Shown: positions 10,667 to 22,584, numbered from the stretch's first letter. The stretch: 64,000 nt of DNA from Pseudorasbora parva (GCF_024679245.1 NC_090174.1:19718933-19782932); one strand, 5' to 3'. The notes: a model not told the origin generated them from the sequence alone. Program-made: numbers and translations.

Positions 10667-11530
10667 ACACGGGTCTATCTACTGAGGTTATAGAGACCAT
10701 GTTGCACTCCAGAGCACCATCCACAAGGAGACTTTACGCACTCAAATGGAGAGTTTTTGTCGCCTGGTGTACGCACCAGGCTTTGGACCCTGTTAACTGC
10801 CCGGTCGGTTCAGTTCTTGAGTTCCTACAAGAAAAATTCTCCGCAGGGTTATCTCCGTCGACACTGAACGTATATGTGTCGGCGAAATCTGCTTATCATA
10901 TTCCATTAGATAATGCATCATTGGGGAAACACCCTTGGGTCATGCGTTTCCTTCGTGGTACTTTGAGGCTCAGACCTGCGGCACGCTCGAGGGTGCCTAC
11001 TTAGGCAGTGGCACCCTCTTGTCTGGAGTTTCCACCAGGAATGGTAAAAGCATTTCTCTTCCCGAGGGAAGGATATGCTCCCAAGGTCCCGAATAATGTG
11101 CCGGGACCAGTAATGCTGCAGGCTTTCTGTCCGCCTCCGTTCACTAGTCAAGACCAAGAGAAGCTAAATCTGCTATGTCCGGTCAGGGCCCTAGATGCAT
11201 ATGCCCACAGAGCTGCCCTGTGGCGAAACTCAGAACAGTTGTTTGTGTGTTTTTGGGTCCCCGAGCAAGGGAAGACCGGCTTCAAAGCAGATGCTTAGCA
11301 AGTGGATAGTCGAGGCTATTTCGCTCGCTTATGAGTCGGCCGGACATCCTTCACCAATGAGGGTCCGCGCCCACTCCACTAGGAGTATGGCTGCCTCTAT
11401 GGCTCTTATTTCGGGAGTTTCATTGTCAGAGGTATGTGATGCGGCTGGGTGGTCCTCTCCGCATACATTTGTGAGGTTTTACAATCTAGATGTAGCCTCT
11501 ACACCGGGGTCCCGGGTGTTTCTGGGTTGA
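10660..11530 (+). pseudogene. DIRS tyrosine recombinase, broken by frameshifts
   Basis: Three frames together cover the recombinase. The first (to 11,004) has the N-terminal core-binding part: APSTRRLYALKWRVFVAWC and FSAGLSPSTLNVYVSA. The second (11,008-11,298) has LCPVRALDAYAHRAALW. The third (11,195-11,530) has the C-terminal catalytic box: RVRAHSTRSMAASMAL (H-x-x-R), AGWSSPHTFVRFYNLD (the Tyr nucleophile). All the recognisable catalytic residues survive, but a stop/frameshift near 11,004 and another near 11,250-11,290 prevent one protein. The enzyme normally inserts circular DIRS cDNA without making a target duplication. Confidence 0.88.
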
Positions 11531-11576
11531 TTCACACATACAGACATTTGGGATTCTGGCGGCGTGGGTATTGAGG

Positions 11577-11686
11577 TCCCCTAGCGTTTCGACGCAGCTC
11601 GAAGTTCCCTCGAGATAGGGAACGTCTCAGGTTACGTATGTAACCATGGTTCCCTGAGAGGGAACGAGATGCTGCGTCGAGATGCC
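11577..11686 (+). repeat. DIRS internal complementary region
   Basis: The first half (11577-11622, 'cgacgcagctcgaagttccc') is the reverse complement of the left terminus. The second half (11621-11686, 'aacgtctcaggttacgtatg') is the reverse complement of the right terminus. The junction is near 11,620. In the DIRS replication model this region templates the missing ends and allows circle formation. Confidence 0.9.
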
Positions 11687-11726
11687 ATACTCCCGGCATG
11701 CCTGTGATCGATTTGTTCGACTTTTT

Positions 11727-11926
11727 CAGAAGCTAGTGACTGTTTGGTCCGGGCATGCTTTATAGCTTCCTGGTCGATGACGTCACCCGCCCGTGACGTA
11801 TCGTCCCGCTATTGGACTGATTACACAAGTGCTTCATGACATGGCACGCAGAGGCGTCCCCTAGCGTTTCGACGCAGCGTCTCGTTCCCTCTCAGGGAAC
11901 CATGGTTACATACGTAACCTGAGACG
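11727..11926 (-). repeat. DIRS right inverted terminal repeat
   Basis: Reverse complement of the left repeat from 'cagaagctagtgactgtttg' onward. It ends with the terminus-specific 'catacgtaacctgagacg'. Differences from the left copy are few (for example a missing 'a' near 'gtgacgtatcg'). Confidence 0.9.
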
Positions 11927-12799
11927 ATCTATGTTCTCAGCATTAGCCAAGGATTTTATTATTACAAGTTTCCTTTACCCCCGTTTCATTAACGGGGCCT
12001 AGCGCAAAGATGGCATTAAGACATGCCAACTTCATTACCAATCAAAGGCATTTAAAAAAGATTTAAGGAAAAATAGCTGAAAAATCATAAATAAAGTCAC
12101 TAATAATATGATTTAATGGTTTATCACTTTTGACCAATAGGTGGCGCAGTTCTGAAATTGATGTGGTGTGGTCAGAGTGAGGTGACAATGACAAGCACAT
12201 TTGGCATCATTATGTCCAAGCATTACAGAAATACAGCCTCAAGAATAATTTTGGCATCAGGCCTCAACTTTGTTGCTGCAGCATATGAAAACAGTTTTGT
12301 CTGTTGACACAAAAGTAATAACTATGCTATGATTTGATTTTGGTGATAATTAGACCAATGGTCTAGGAGGAGTTCGAAAAAGTAGGTTTTTAAAGGAAAT
12401 CAAAATGGCGAACAGAAAGTTTGGCCAAATATAGTAAAATTTGTATCTGTGTTATTGGCATGACCCAACGAATCTATATTATAACAGTTTTATGACAATG
12501 GTCAAATTTAATGATAAATTATTAGCATTTTTTGAAAATTCATTATAACTTTTGTCCACAAAGTGGCACTGCCGCAAAACTTTTTTGAGTACCTTTAAGG
12601 CCTGGTGCCGAAGACACATACCAAGTTCTGTAATGATACGTCTATGCGTTTGTAAAATCTAGCACTTTTTGACAAAATTCTAAATGGCTGACGCTTAAAA
12701 AAGTTGATATGGGAAAGTTGGGTAAGCTATGCAGTGTGATGCCCTGAATCTAAAGAGACCAGTTTTGTGATTTTTGGCTAAAGCATTCTGAAGTAATAA

Positions 12800-14030
12800 T
12801 TAAAGGTTCCATGGCCTGAAATGTTTATTTTATGAGGTTTTTCAACATTAATATGAGTTCCCCTAGCCTGAATGTTGTCCCCAAGTGGCTAGAAATGTTG
12901 ATCTGTGTAAACCGAGTTCTGTCTGTCTTTCTCTGCCTTTGAGAAAATGACAGCCCAGACGAGCTGATCTAGAATTCTCCTGTTATGACATCATTACAGG
13001 AAAGGTTTCCTCCCCTTCCTCTGCTTCGCCCGCCCAGAGAATTAGTAGAGAAAGGATTCAGTTATCAGTCGCAATGTCAGCAGTACAGGCTTTACTATAT
13101 AGATTCAACAGCACCGCCAGTAGCAGTGTTCATTAATGCCTGATCTGGGATCAGTGAGTTCTGATCTGTAGCTAATCATTCAAGTTCAGAAAGACTTTCT
13201 TTATAAATCGTTTAATACTGTCAGTCCCACCACTGGCCGACTTGATGCATCAGTGAATCAGGCCAGTGACTAAAAACATCAACTTCATGTCATGTGAACA
13301 ATGTCATTTCTGTTAGTAGCATGAAACAAATCTGTTTTTTAAATTATTAAACTACAGACAGCGATCAAAGTATGCTCTTTATAATGTTCAGAGATAAATT
13401 TTATCTCCGAACTGAGCGATCAAAGTATGCTCTTTATAATGTTCGGAGATAATAATTAAGATAAATCACAAGTTTATCTTTAGTGCACACTTGTCCAAAC
13501 TGCCATTTGAATGAAGCTGTTAAACTCAACAGAAGCTCTTACTGTATTCAGATGGATGTCGTGTTTGCTGTTAGCTGTGGTGAAAGCATTTTGTGAGAGA
13601 AATAACGTTGCAAAGTTTACTTGTGTTTATTTAGAGCTCTCAGATACAAACAAAATAAACTCACGCTCTCAACAACTCAGTACAATAACACTTCCTCAGC
13701 AATCTTTCCCCAGCTCAGTCTCTCTCCGTCTCTCTCTCTCGACTGCTGCTGCTCGCGCCTGACTAAACCATGCCCCCTCTGCACGTAATCTCATTTCAAA
13801 TGCAAAGATGTCAGCCAATCACAACAGTAGGTGTTTTCACTGAAGACTCACAGCAGACACGCCCCTTGAAACAGAGCATTCCAAACAGAGGGCTAATAAT
13901 CAGTATAGAAAAAAAAGCCTTTTATTTCTAAATTATGACATTTTTTGATGTGAAAACCATACTAACAATAAAAGTACACCTCAGGAAACATTATAAAATA
14001 ATAAAAAAATCCATGCCATGGGACCTTTAA
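12800..14030. mobile_element. Non-autonomous DNA transposon with TTAA target duplication
   Basis: TTAA lies at 12800-12803 and 14027-14030. The ends are inverted: AGGTTCCATGGCCTGAAATG on the left and ...CCATGCCATGGGACCT on the right. I recognise this as a common fish element by its termini. It holds GC-richer gene-like text (for example a frame at 13,511-13,762), but no transposase motifs. A local tandem duplication is at 13,364-13,449. Confidence 0.8.
13364..13449. repeat. Local direct duplication inside the TTAA element
   Basis: 'gcgatcaaagtatgctcttt' occurs twice, about 50 bases apart, each time followed by 'ataatgttc(a/g)gagata'. It is a small tandem duplication private to this copy, as far as can be seen. 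Confidence 0.8.
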
Positions 14031-14574
14031 AAAAGTCACACTTTTGTATCTCTGGACCACTAGGTGGCACTGCGCCGAAACTCTGCAGGCAGCCTCAAGT
14101 CATGGTTAGCATTAGACATACTAAGTTTGGTTAGAATATGCTAAAGCATTGCAGAGATATAGCCTGACTTTCATTTTTGTGAGCATTTAGTCAGTTTCAT
14201 TTGCTTGATATTCGAAAACAATTTGACTAATCATGTTCTAATATTGTTTTGTCAGCATAGACTGAAGATTATCTGGTTCTATTTTCATAAAAACTGGGGC
14301 TATGGCCTAGGAGGAGTTTGCACAAGTAGGTTTTTTAGAAAAATAAAAATGGCGGGAAAATTTCCATGATGGAAAATGACGTCATAGGATGCAAATGGGT
14401 GAATTGTCATGAGCTCAGGAATCAGAGGAATAATTTTGTTTCCAGCCCTTATGGTTCAAAAGTTATTAGCATAAACATAAGTCCAACTTTGGACAGGTGG
14501 TGCTGCTAGAGGGATTAAGTAAGAGACTTCAGATTTGTTATGTTGACAGATCAGACTGTCCTCTATGAGTGTGC

Positions 14575-15095
14575 TAGCCTAGAAATCTAGACGAACCCTA
14601 GCGGCAGCAAATCTAATCTGCCCACGAGTGTCGTCTAGCAACTCTCAATACCCTTCTGAGCTGTAAACGCCAAACTCTTGTCTGTATAGAGTCGGTGGGC
14701 GGGGCCATAATGACGACGGCCGAGTTGCGTTTGCGTGCTTCTTGTAAACACAGAAACTGGCGAACGGTGGTCTTTCGAATCAGCTTTGACCGCGACTCTG
14801 GAAGTCGCGGTCTGGAAGGAGTTAAGCTTTTCTCTGAGAAAAGAACAAAGAACGGCACTGAAGTCATTCTTAAAAAGGGAAGACGTGTTCTGAGTTTTGC
14901 CAACTGGATACTGCGAATGTTTAATCTATCAACGGGCTCTGTTTCACCTTCATTGCTCTGGTTGGTTGAAGCGCTATCCTATCGCGTGCAGAGGGAGTTT
15001 GAAAGACAACCGTTTATCCCACCCCTCGAATTGAGCCCTGTCAATGGTGAGTTTCCAGACCAAACATCTTGATGTGGGTCTGGCTTGTCAGGCTA
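14575..15095 (+). mobile_element. MITE family C, copy 1 (9-bp target duplication)
   Basis: The element starts TAGCCTAGAAATCTAGACG and ends ...CTGGCTTGTCAGGCTA. It is flanked on both sides by the same 9 bases, TGAGTGTGC (14566-14574 and 15096-15104). Two other copies lie at 22,925-23,451 and 54,148-54,593. A 9-bp duplication is the signature of Mutator-like (MULE) transposons; the short TAGCCT/AGGCTA inverted end fits a MITE. It carries no transposase. A minus-strand frame with 'SVPFFVLFSEKSLTP' is open here and similar in the other copies. Confidence 0.8.
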
Positions 15096-15310
15096 TGAGT
15101 GTGCCAAATTTCACAACTTTTCATCAAACGGTTCTATGGGCTGTAATAGTGAAAATGTAAAAATGAAAAATTATAATAAGAAGAAATCTAACGATCTCAA
15201 TAGGTGCCTCCGCACCTTCGGTGTTTGGCCCCTAAATATCCAATCAATCTGTACACTTCAAAAAAGTTTGTCTGAGTTAGCGACATTAGCCAAGAGAGGG
15301 TCATCTGGGT

Positions 15311-16425
15311 GAATGTGATAGCCATTACATAATGAACGCATTTACATTATCATCCCATAAAACTCTTTAAAATGACATGAAAACGATGAAAATTAAGCAT
15401 TTATTGGCTCTTTAAACACAAAAATTACACTGGGCAGAAGCACTTACCCTGTGGAGGAGCAATTTAGAAACTAATTTGTTTTTGGCAGCTACCTTTCAGA
15501 ATTCATACAAGAATATTGTAAAAGTTTTGTGTGTTCTCAACTTACAAAGAAACTGAAACTCAATTTTTACAGGCACATTAACACAATTCAGGATTGACAA
15601 TGTATCGGTCAGCAGCTAAGTCTCCAAGAGGAGGATGAGCAGTTAGTTTTATTATTTGCTTGGGTAATCCTCTGGCGTGACAAAGCAAACGGCCCCCTGA
15701 GTTTATACGTTTCTATATGATTTACAGCTGTATTTGAATGTTAAGAGTCCAATTCCAACTGCTGTTTCTAGACCTTTCACAACAAGTTGTGTATTCTGCC
15801 GGGAAATGCGTCATCACGCATGCCAGCTTTTTTTTTTTTTTTGGCACTGTGCGTGGGTACAGCGATCCAGAGTTCGCTGTTGTAACTTTGGAGAAGTTAC
15901 TTCATTCTTTGTCTGTCAAAAGAGAAGTTCACTTTCTCTGGCAGCCAGGAAAACTTGCTCAAGGAAAAAGCAAGGGAGGATCAAGTGAAAGGATGACAAG
16001 TCCCTTGGAAAAAGAACAGTACACAAGCGTGCAGAAAAAGAATTTCTAGGGCTATTTACCACCCTCGAGATTAAACTCACGGATCTTTGTCTTTGTTGGA
16101 AAGTGAGGTGAACCTCCATATGGAAATGCTATATGCAACCGTTTGTTGCCATGGCTTTGGAAAAACACCCAAACATATATGTGCATGCTTCACATGTCTA
16201 CAATGCATTGTGGATAGGGTTCACAGAGTTTCTCTCACTTGTGTGGGTGTCCTGAAAAGTTTTCCCTCCAAGGAGATAATTATTACAATGCAAACTTTAT
16301 TTGCCGGAATTTACTCTGAATGTGTAGTAACAATGCAGATTACACACTTTACAGCTTTTTACTTATTTATTTATTAGTTCTTGATGTTTTTTTTAAACAA
16401 AGTATTCAACTAATTAAATGTCTAA
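15311..16425. other. Intronic sequence, nothing recognised
   Basis: No exon, RNA gene or transposon end was found. Open frames at 15,734-16,377 overlap on both strands and show no domain. Confidence 0.4.
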
Positions 16426-16429
16426 AGAA

Positions 16430-16458
16430 TAAAAAAAAAAAAAAAAAAAAAAAAAAAA
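16430..16458. repeat. Poly-A run next to the LNR exon
   Basis: A run of about 29 A on the plus strand lies only 15 bases from the exon at 16473-16571, on its donor side. In the sense of pappa it is a poly-T stretch just after the splice donor. Confidence 0.9.
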
Positions 16459-16472
16459 CATAAAAAACATAC

Positions 16473-16571
16473 CTTTTTGGTTTTAACAGTAGAATGACAG
16501 CAGTCTCCACCATCATAGTTGCAAAACGCTCGGTTGTTGATGGCGTCGCAGTAATTATCACCCATAAACGG
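16473..16571 (-). CDS. pappa: pappa exon: C-terminal Lin12-Notch repeat (LNR3)
   Basis: The exon is 99 bases, phase 0 at both sides, between acceptor ...ttctaccag and donor gtatgt. It encodes PFMGDN, then [19 protein letters not shown] and HSTVKTKK. The spacing of cysteines and the DGGDCC end are those of a Lin12-Notch repeat; the Asp/Asn residues coordinate calcium in this fold. In PAPP-A this third LNR sits at the far C-terminus and is known to help recognise IGFBP-4. The next, last exon (about 35 residues and stop in human) was not found between 1 and 16,472, so it probably lies beyond the left edge. Confidence 0.92.
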
Positions 16572-16663
16572 CTGGTAGAAAACAGACAGAAACTGCTCAA
16601 TAGCATGAATTAACTAAATATGTAAACACAAATAACGTCAGTGATGAACATAATGTTATAGAC

Positions 16664-16714
<51 letters not shown>

Positions 16715-16718
16715 ACGA

Positions 16719-16765
<47 letters not shown>

Positions 16766-16766
16766 C

Positions 16767-16846
<80 letters not shown>
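16664..16846. repeat. (GAAA)n microsatellite
   Basis: About 45 AGAAAG-type tetranucleotide units with two single-base interruptions (at 16,715 and 16,766). It starts 92 bases from the LNR3 exon acceptor; in the gene's sense it is a long CTTT polypyrimidine tract upstream of that acceptor. Frames on the minus strand made of FLSF repeats are artefacts. Confidence 0.95.
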
Positions 16847-16859
16847 GACAGTCATTCAC

Positions 16860-18009
16860 ACTTGCATACATCCACAACTGTGTAAAAATAGACACACAGA
16901 GTTGAGTCTGTTGTAATTATGTTGCCCTGGAAAAATTGAGTTAGTATTCCTGGGCTAGTGGATGGTGGAGGCCGCTTTTAATGGGGAAACCGAAGCCCTA
17001 TTAAACTTATATGTGTCTCCCTTGGGAGTTACTACACATTTCCATCTTGACAGGCACAAAAGGTTGCCCAACACACCTGTGACCTTTTCCAGTTTGAAAT
17101 CATCTCTCTGGCCCAACCCAAAAGCTTTCAGTGGGCTGCTAATTAACACCCATTGAAACTGGGTCAGGATGAGTTGGGTTCAAAAGTCTGCAGCTCTGAC
17201 CAGAATAAAAAATGGACTGGTCATCTCACAGCGACATTAGAGCAAGACTTGTTATAAATGAGAGCGAGGTGCAGATTAATCGCACATCTTCATTTTGAGC
17301 TGGAGAACACTTTCAGAGTAGCACTGCGGTGTCTTTGGCAAGAAAAGTCGAACATATACTGTATGTAGAAATTTTGTTTCACTCTTTTCAGTGACAAATT
17401 ATATTTCAATAGCTCTTTCAGAAAGAAGAACACAGTAGCTGTTTTTTATTATTCTCACTCAATGACTTGAGGAAGTTGGGAACATGATACCCTCTAAATG
17501 AGGTTTCCAGGTTCCACTAAAATGCAAAAAGAAAACAAAATTGCCCTTAAAAACAAAGGTGGTAACAAATCCCTCTTGTCTGCTTTTCTTGGCCCTGTTA
17601 AACCTGACGCAGATTAGACTAGACTGGCCCAAAGAGCAAAGGAGAGGAAGACACTAAGCACAGCATGTTTATTTACGTATTAGACTTCAAAGAGCGTGAG
17701 AAGATGGCAGAAACAACTGTTCAAGGTCAGGCTCCAGAGAAAAGACCTCCATGACTGTATAGAGCTTAAAGCTGTGGCTGGGAGATTACCTTGAAACAAC
17801 TATCACGGGCATAATGTTCTTATCATGCAAATTCATAACAGAATCTAGCTATGGCGAAAAGACAATTCATTTAATAATTAAAATAAATTACAAACATTAA
17901 AAACAAATAAATATAATGAAGAAAAAAAGGATATTATATTAAATAATGTCCTAATAAAATATAATAATAACAATAATAAAACTGCAGAAATAAGTGAGGT
18001 AGGCCTTAC
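16860..18009. other. pappa intron, nothing recognised
   Basis: Unique-looking intron sequence between the last two exons in the window. It holds no transposon end, RNA gene or other exon that I can support. Confidence 0.5.
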
Positions 18010-18081
18010 CTCGCATCCCTTTATGCAATGGAGGGCCTCTGGGTTAGGGTACCACTTGAGTCCCATGGTGCATACAATATT
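18010..18081 (-). CDS. pappa: pappa exon: end of the region after SCR5
   Basis: A 72-base exon (24 codons, phase 0) between acceptor ...ctcttatgcag and donor gtaagg. It encodes NIV-C-TM then GLKWYPNPEALHC and IKGCE. The GLKWYP..A.HC.KGCE string is strongly conserved in PAPP-A just before the last Lin12-Notch repeat. The three cysteines close the preceding module and lead into LNR3. Confidence 0.92.
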
Positions 18082-18302
18082 CTGCATAAGAGAAAATGAT
18101 GGAATGATAAAGTTAACAATGTTTAACAGTTTCAGATCCATTAAATGCATTGGAGTGAATTAGCTTAAAAAAAGCAGCCTCCGTGGAGATAATATTTTAC
18201 AACAAGAATGTGAGTGATGCTTGCTTACACAAAACTAGCTATAGAGTTGCAGAGGTGTTCGAAATGTTTTTATCCTGGTACTTGGGTGTTCTGAGTGGTT
18301 AC

Positions 18303-19158
18303 TAGGGTTGGGTATCATTTGAATTTGAGTAATTATGATTCTGCTTATTTCCGTTTTCCAAATACCAGTTTTGATTCCAATAAGGGAACATTTTTAAATA
18401 AATACAAATATAAAGTCAAACACCATGATATCAAAAATATGTATTATATCCTTTTTCAAAACATTCTGCTGTAGCTGAATACATGGACAAAATACAGCAG
18501 CCTAAAGAACAATTCATAAATTAGACTAACTTATATAAATTCCAAACATTATTAAAGACAAGTATACAGTCAGTAATACAATAAGAACAAATAAGCAACT
18601 AGCAATAGCACAAATATACAACTGAACACATTTTAGAAATTGAAATCAAATAATACAAATCAAATAATAAAATATATAAAATATAAATTAATCCTTATTT
18701 ATATTAAAATTTTCTTTGTATTTCTTTTCTTTGATTAACAGTATGACAGATGGCAGCTTATTTAGGCTGTTGTCACTTTAAGACCGAATGCACGGATCCA
18801 ATATTATGTTCCACATGCATTTTCTTTCTCGGCTGTTTACATTCACTTAATACATAAGCAACTGTGTTTATGAGCATGTTTTGACATAATTTTGTGTGGA
18901 TTTGTCCGCTCAAGTGCAAGAAGAGAAAGCGAACATAATTCAGTATTCGTGCACTATATGAGAGATGGCTGGATGTGCAAAGGAGAGGCGAATGGAGTTC
19001 ACTTTGCGTCTTCTTGTGCTTGAATGTTTAAAACCACATTACAATGTGCACACAGGCATCAGTAAGCAGTCTAAATTTATATTTGAAATCAAGAATCTGA
19101 TTCCTGACCTTAACTATATCATTCCAGAATTGGAATCAGTTTTTGATTCCCAACCATA
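18303..19158. mobile_element. hAT-type non-autonomous transposon
   Basis: The ends are inverted: TAGGGTTGGGTATC on the left and GATTCCCAACCATA on the right, with more 'gattccaata'/'attggaatc' text inside. The flanks GTGGTTAC (18295-18302) and GTGTTTAC (19159-19166) match at 7 of 8 positions, an 8-bp target duplication as made by hAT transposases. The interior has no transposase. A related end style is seen at 32,794-33,817. Confidence 0.8.
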
Positions 19159-19166
19159 GTGTTTAC

Positions 19167-20120
19167 TTACCTCAAAGTCTCTATAATATTATGATCTTTA
19201 CATTTTGATGTATATCTATTGTATTTTTTCAACCATTTTATTATCCAGCAAGCCAAAATCTCAAGTTTGATTGCTAGAAAGTAACAGCACAGCTTCCCTT
19301 AAAAAGCCTCATGATATGAGGTATCACTGAAGTCTACAGCATGTGCAGGATGATTTACACGCTAAGGTTCAGCACACAGGGTGAAGTGTTTGTTCAAATC
19401 CTTAGCAAAAATTGCTAATAAGCCTTTAGACTGGCAGGGATTTCAGTTTGAATGTGGAGAACCCTTGCTCTGTTTGTTGAAAGATTTCTTTGCCTAACAC
19501 ACAGAACACAAACAAATAAAATCCTCTATGAGCCCAGTGTTCCGGTGGTGATGCTTAAATCAGCTCAGAATCAATGAAAGAGCTCGGCTTGAAGGATTAC
19601 AGTCTTAAGAGTTTGGCTAAGGAGGGGACTCATTAAACTCCAGGAGTGCTACCCCGGCTCCCACCCCTGCTGAGGAGAGTGAAAGGGAGGCGGCGGACCT
19701 CAGCAGCTCAGCCTCATGGGTTAGCACAGGTAGAGAGGATGTTAGGAGAGGTGAAATGACGTGGTCTGGGGGAACTCCAGATGCAATGAGGAATGGAAAG
19801 GGTGAGCGTAAACAGAACATTTCCAAGAAAGCAGGCGTTCGCCCTGCTGGCTAACTGCGGCCATCCACACACATACACACGCTTAGTATTCAGTGTCACA
19901 CCAAAGACCCAAGCGGCTTGTTTACTCAAGGCTTAATTTAAACCGTCTGCTCCTGAACTTGTGCTTGTTTTTATAGTTTCTCCACAGGCCCAAGCTACAC
20001 CAGTGCTACCTGCATTTTATTAAATAGACTTTGTATCAGAGGCTGCTTTTCATTTTTAAGGTCTTTCATATTTTCCATTCTATACAGTCAAGACACAACA
20101 TTTCCTGATGGCTCTTAAGC
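19167..20120. other. pappa intron, nothing recognised
   Basis: No transposon end, RNA or exon was recognised. Around 19,620-19,930 the sequence is somewhat GC-richer with frames on both strands but no domain. Confidence 0.4.
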
Positions 20121-20129
20121 TTGCACCCC

Positions 20130-20517
20130 AATATACTTAAAGTGAAACCGAAGAGTGTGACGTCATTTCGAACTAAATCGGGCCAAATGTAAGTTTGTTT
20201 GGAGTTCGAAACAGCTTGCCAAAGCAAGATTTCCAGAAAAGTTTGCTTTGGCTGGTAAACAACTTTGAAGTACCATTGGTCCAGGGCGACTACGCTATAG
20301 GTAGGTGTTCTCTGGTGCTCTACCTTCTTTGACGTGGAAAACTTCTCAGGTTAATTTCTTCTGTTCAGTCCTTGGAGGTCAGACGCATATAAAAACATTA
20401 ACACACTGGAAAGCTGACATGTTTAATACTGTAAAGCTGCTTGCTTTAAAGCAATCTATAATATGCTTCATAAATAAACCAGATTGTCATCAAAAAAAAA
20501 AAAAAAAAAAAAAAAAA
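20130..20517 (+). repeat. Candidate retroposon with poly-A tail
   Basis: The segment ends in a run of about 25 A (20,492-20,516). Before it comes 'gtttaatactgtaaagctgc' and 'ataaataaacc', a diverged version of the tail seen at 4,690-4,750 and 39,930-39,990. This suggests a SINE-like or truncated LINE copy. The left limit is uncertain. Confidence 0.4.
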
Positions 20518-20639
20518 CAACTACGATTTTCAAGCACCTTATTACGACCTTTATTTAGCTGCCTCTAGCTGGTGTAAAAATAATGACAGTTTCTTGTGTT
20601 ATTATTTTGTTATTATTATTATTATTATTATTTATAATA

Positions 20640-20830
20640 CATTAGATTTATACAGCGCTTTCCTGGGTACTCAAAGTGCTTTACATATTTAAGGGGGGAA
20701 TCTCCTTAACCACGACCAATGGACAGCATCCACCTGGATGATGGACGGAGGCCAATGGGCAAATTTGGCCAGGATTTTTAATGACCACAAAGAGTCAGGA
20801 CCTTGGTTTAATGTCTCATCCAAAGAATTT
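20640..20830 (-). repeat. Dispersed repeat family D, partial inverted copy
   Basis: Reverse complement of part of the unit at 42,240-42,600: shared strings are 'gcgctttcctgggtactcaa', 'gccaatgggcaaatttggcc' and 'ggaccttggtttaatgtctc'. It has no coding function. Confidence 0.8.
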
Positions 20831-22580
20831 AATTAAGAGGAAAGCTGCCCATATTAACATATATCTAAATGCATATTATATTAAACACATGCTGCTGAGG
20901 TACTTCAAACTTTTTACAACTTAGTGAAGAACAAAAAAGAACTTCAGTGTGAGTATATCAGGGCCTTTAGAAATGTGTACATACGGCAGGATCTTCTTCC
21001 AAGTCTCATAAAATAATAATAAAATGAATGGAAACAAACTGCTCAGGATCGATCTCCATCAAATTCCATGAATGAACTCAAACAACCTTGTTTGGCCAAT
21101 CCCCCTATAAGGCTGATTTATCCTCAAGAAAACCTATAATGTGGAGGATTGGGTCTGGAGGAAGATATAGCGGCGCTCTCGGATGCGAGCTGTAAATTTG
21201 TTTGTGCTTCCTAAAGCTCCACTACAGCTTAAACAATCAAGTAAAGAACCACATGGCACAGACCACATCGAAAAAGAATAAAAAAAAGCATGACCACACC
21301 AAAGAACAGAACGTCCACAATAGCACAGAGGAGGAAATGCAAATATGGAATGAATAATCCAGACAACCTCATAACCACTGGCGGGCATGACGTCACCCAA
21401 AAATGTCATTCAGTAGTCCATATGTAAATGAATGACATAGTAAAAGGGGAAATGGATATTCCTTGAGACCTGTCTGGCCTCTGTGACCCTAGCCGCAGCT
21501 ATTGATATACTGTCGTATGAAATCACTAGTTTCCACAAAGATATAGAAGAATAAGCCAGACTTTGACTCTTTCCACGAGTTTCAACGAGTCACAAGCTGT
21601 TTTGCTGTCGCCGTTTGTCAGTAGGACACAAAGCAAAGATTTGACTGTTAAGATAAAATCACATGTTTCTCGTCTAAGAGTGTTGGTGAGAGGAAAGACC
21701 CATTGAAATGCTAAAATCCACAGCCATCTGGAATATGACAATGGTTTAAACAGTCACCATGTCGTCATGGTTAAGCATTCTTTGGTCATCACTGACCACA
21801 GTTTTTAAGGTGTGGAGAATAACATTTGATTTGCCTGTTCATTATACTCATTGTTTCTAAAGTCCTACAGGTCTAGTCTGTGATGCTGTCAGGAAATAAG
21901 TAAAGGAAATATGCGTTATTACTGTCTAGTTTTTGTTTGTGTCAACTACATATTTCGTGACAAAAGCTTCCTGAGGGGAAGTACCCAAGTATTGGCGATG
22001 TCCAAACACTTTAATGCAGTCACATGGTCATGTTGTTATTGTACAGACGGATAGTTGTTTGCGAGTCCGACTATTATTTGCTTTGGAGAAGAACCTCCAT
22101 CTTTCCACCTCCAACTTATTCCAGTGTTTCCCATTCATTAACTACACTATAAATAAATGCTCTGCAGCTTCCATCAAAATAAAAGCTCAAGGGCTTATTC
22201 TCTTGCAAGTGTAGAAATTAGGACAACATATGCCCTAATGTAGCATAAAATATATATTTAGGAAATATATTTCTTTTACAGTGCATTTTTTTTTCTTTAC
22301 ATGGCTATTACTGTCATAGGGATAACAATATAAGTTCGAAAAAACACCAATTCGAATGTAATGTAGACTGAGATACTATCACAACAAAAAAGAGGGTTAA
22401 GTCCCCTTTCTTATTTGTTCAATTTGCACACTGAATATGGTTTGAAGCTCTTAATTTTGAACTCTCAAAGTGCACCAAATGGAGGAATTTAACTTTAAAA
22501 TGAACAAAACTTTCTTCTGGTGTGGCATGCACCAAGACCTCCTTAGAGGGACCACTATAGTCTCACAAAATCCTGTGGAA
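20831..22580. other. pappa intron, nothing recognised
   Basis: No exon, RNA gene or clear transposon was found in this stretch. Confidence 0.4.
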
Positions 22581-22584
22581 AACA

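Larger units (their letters stand above)
11927..15310. repeat. Dispersed repeat family B, mosaic split by younger insertions
   Basis: Recurring landmarks include 'ggtggcgcagttctgaaatt' (12,141), 'aagtggcactgccgcaaaac' (12,560), 'taggtggcactgcgccgaaa' (14,061), two 'aggaggagtt' tracts, and 'aataggtgcctccgcacctt' (15,200). They define a diverged fish repeat with more than one unit. It is interrupted by the TTAA element at 12,800-14,030 and by the MITE at 14,575-15,095, whose flanks read smoothly into each other when removed. No coding function is visible. Confidence 0.55.

Noticed and set aside
16610..16895. FLSF-repeat frames on the minus strand
   Set aside because: Translation of a (GAAA)n microsatellite.
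19617..19929. Two overlapping minus-strand frames
   Set aside because: No similarity to PAPP-A or other proteins that I recognise.
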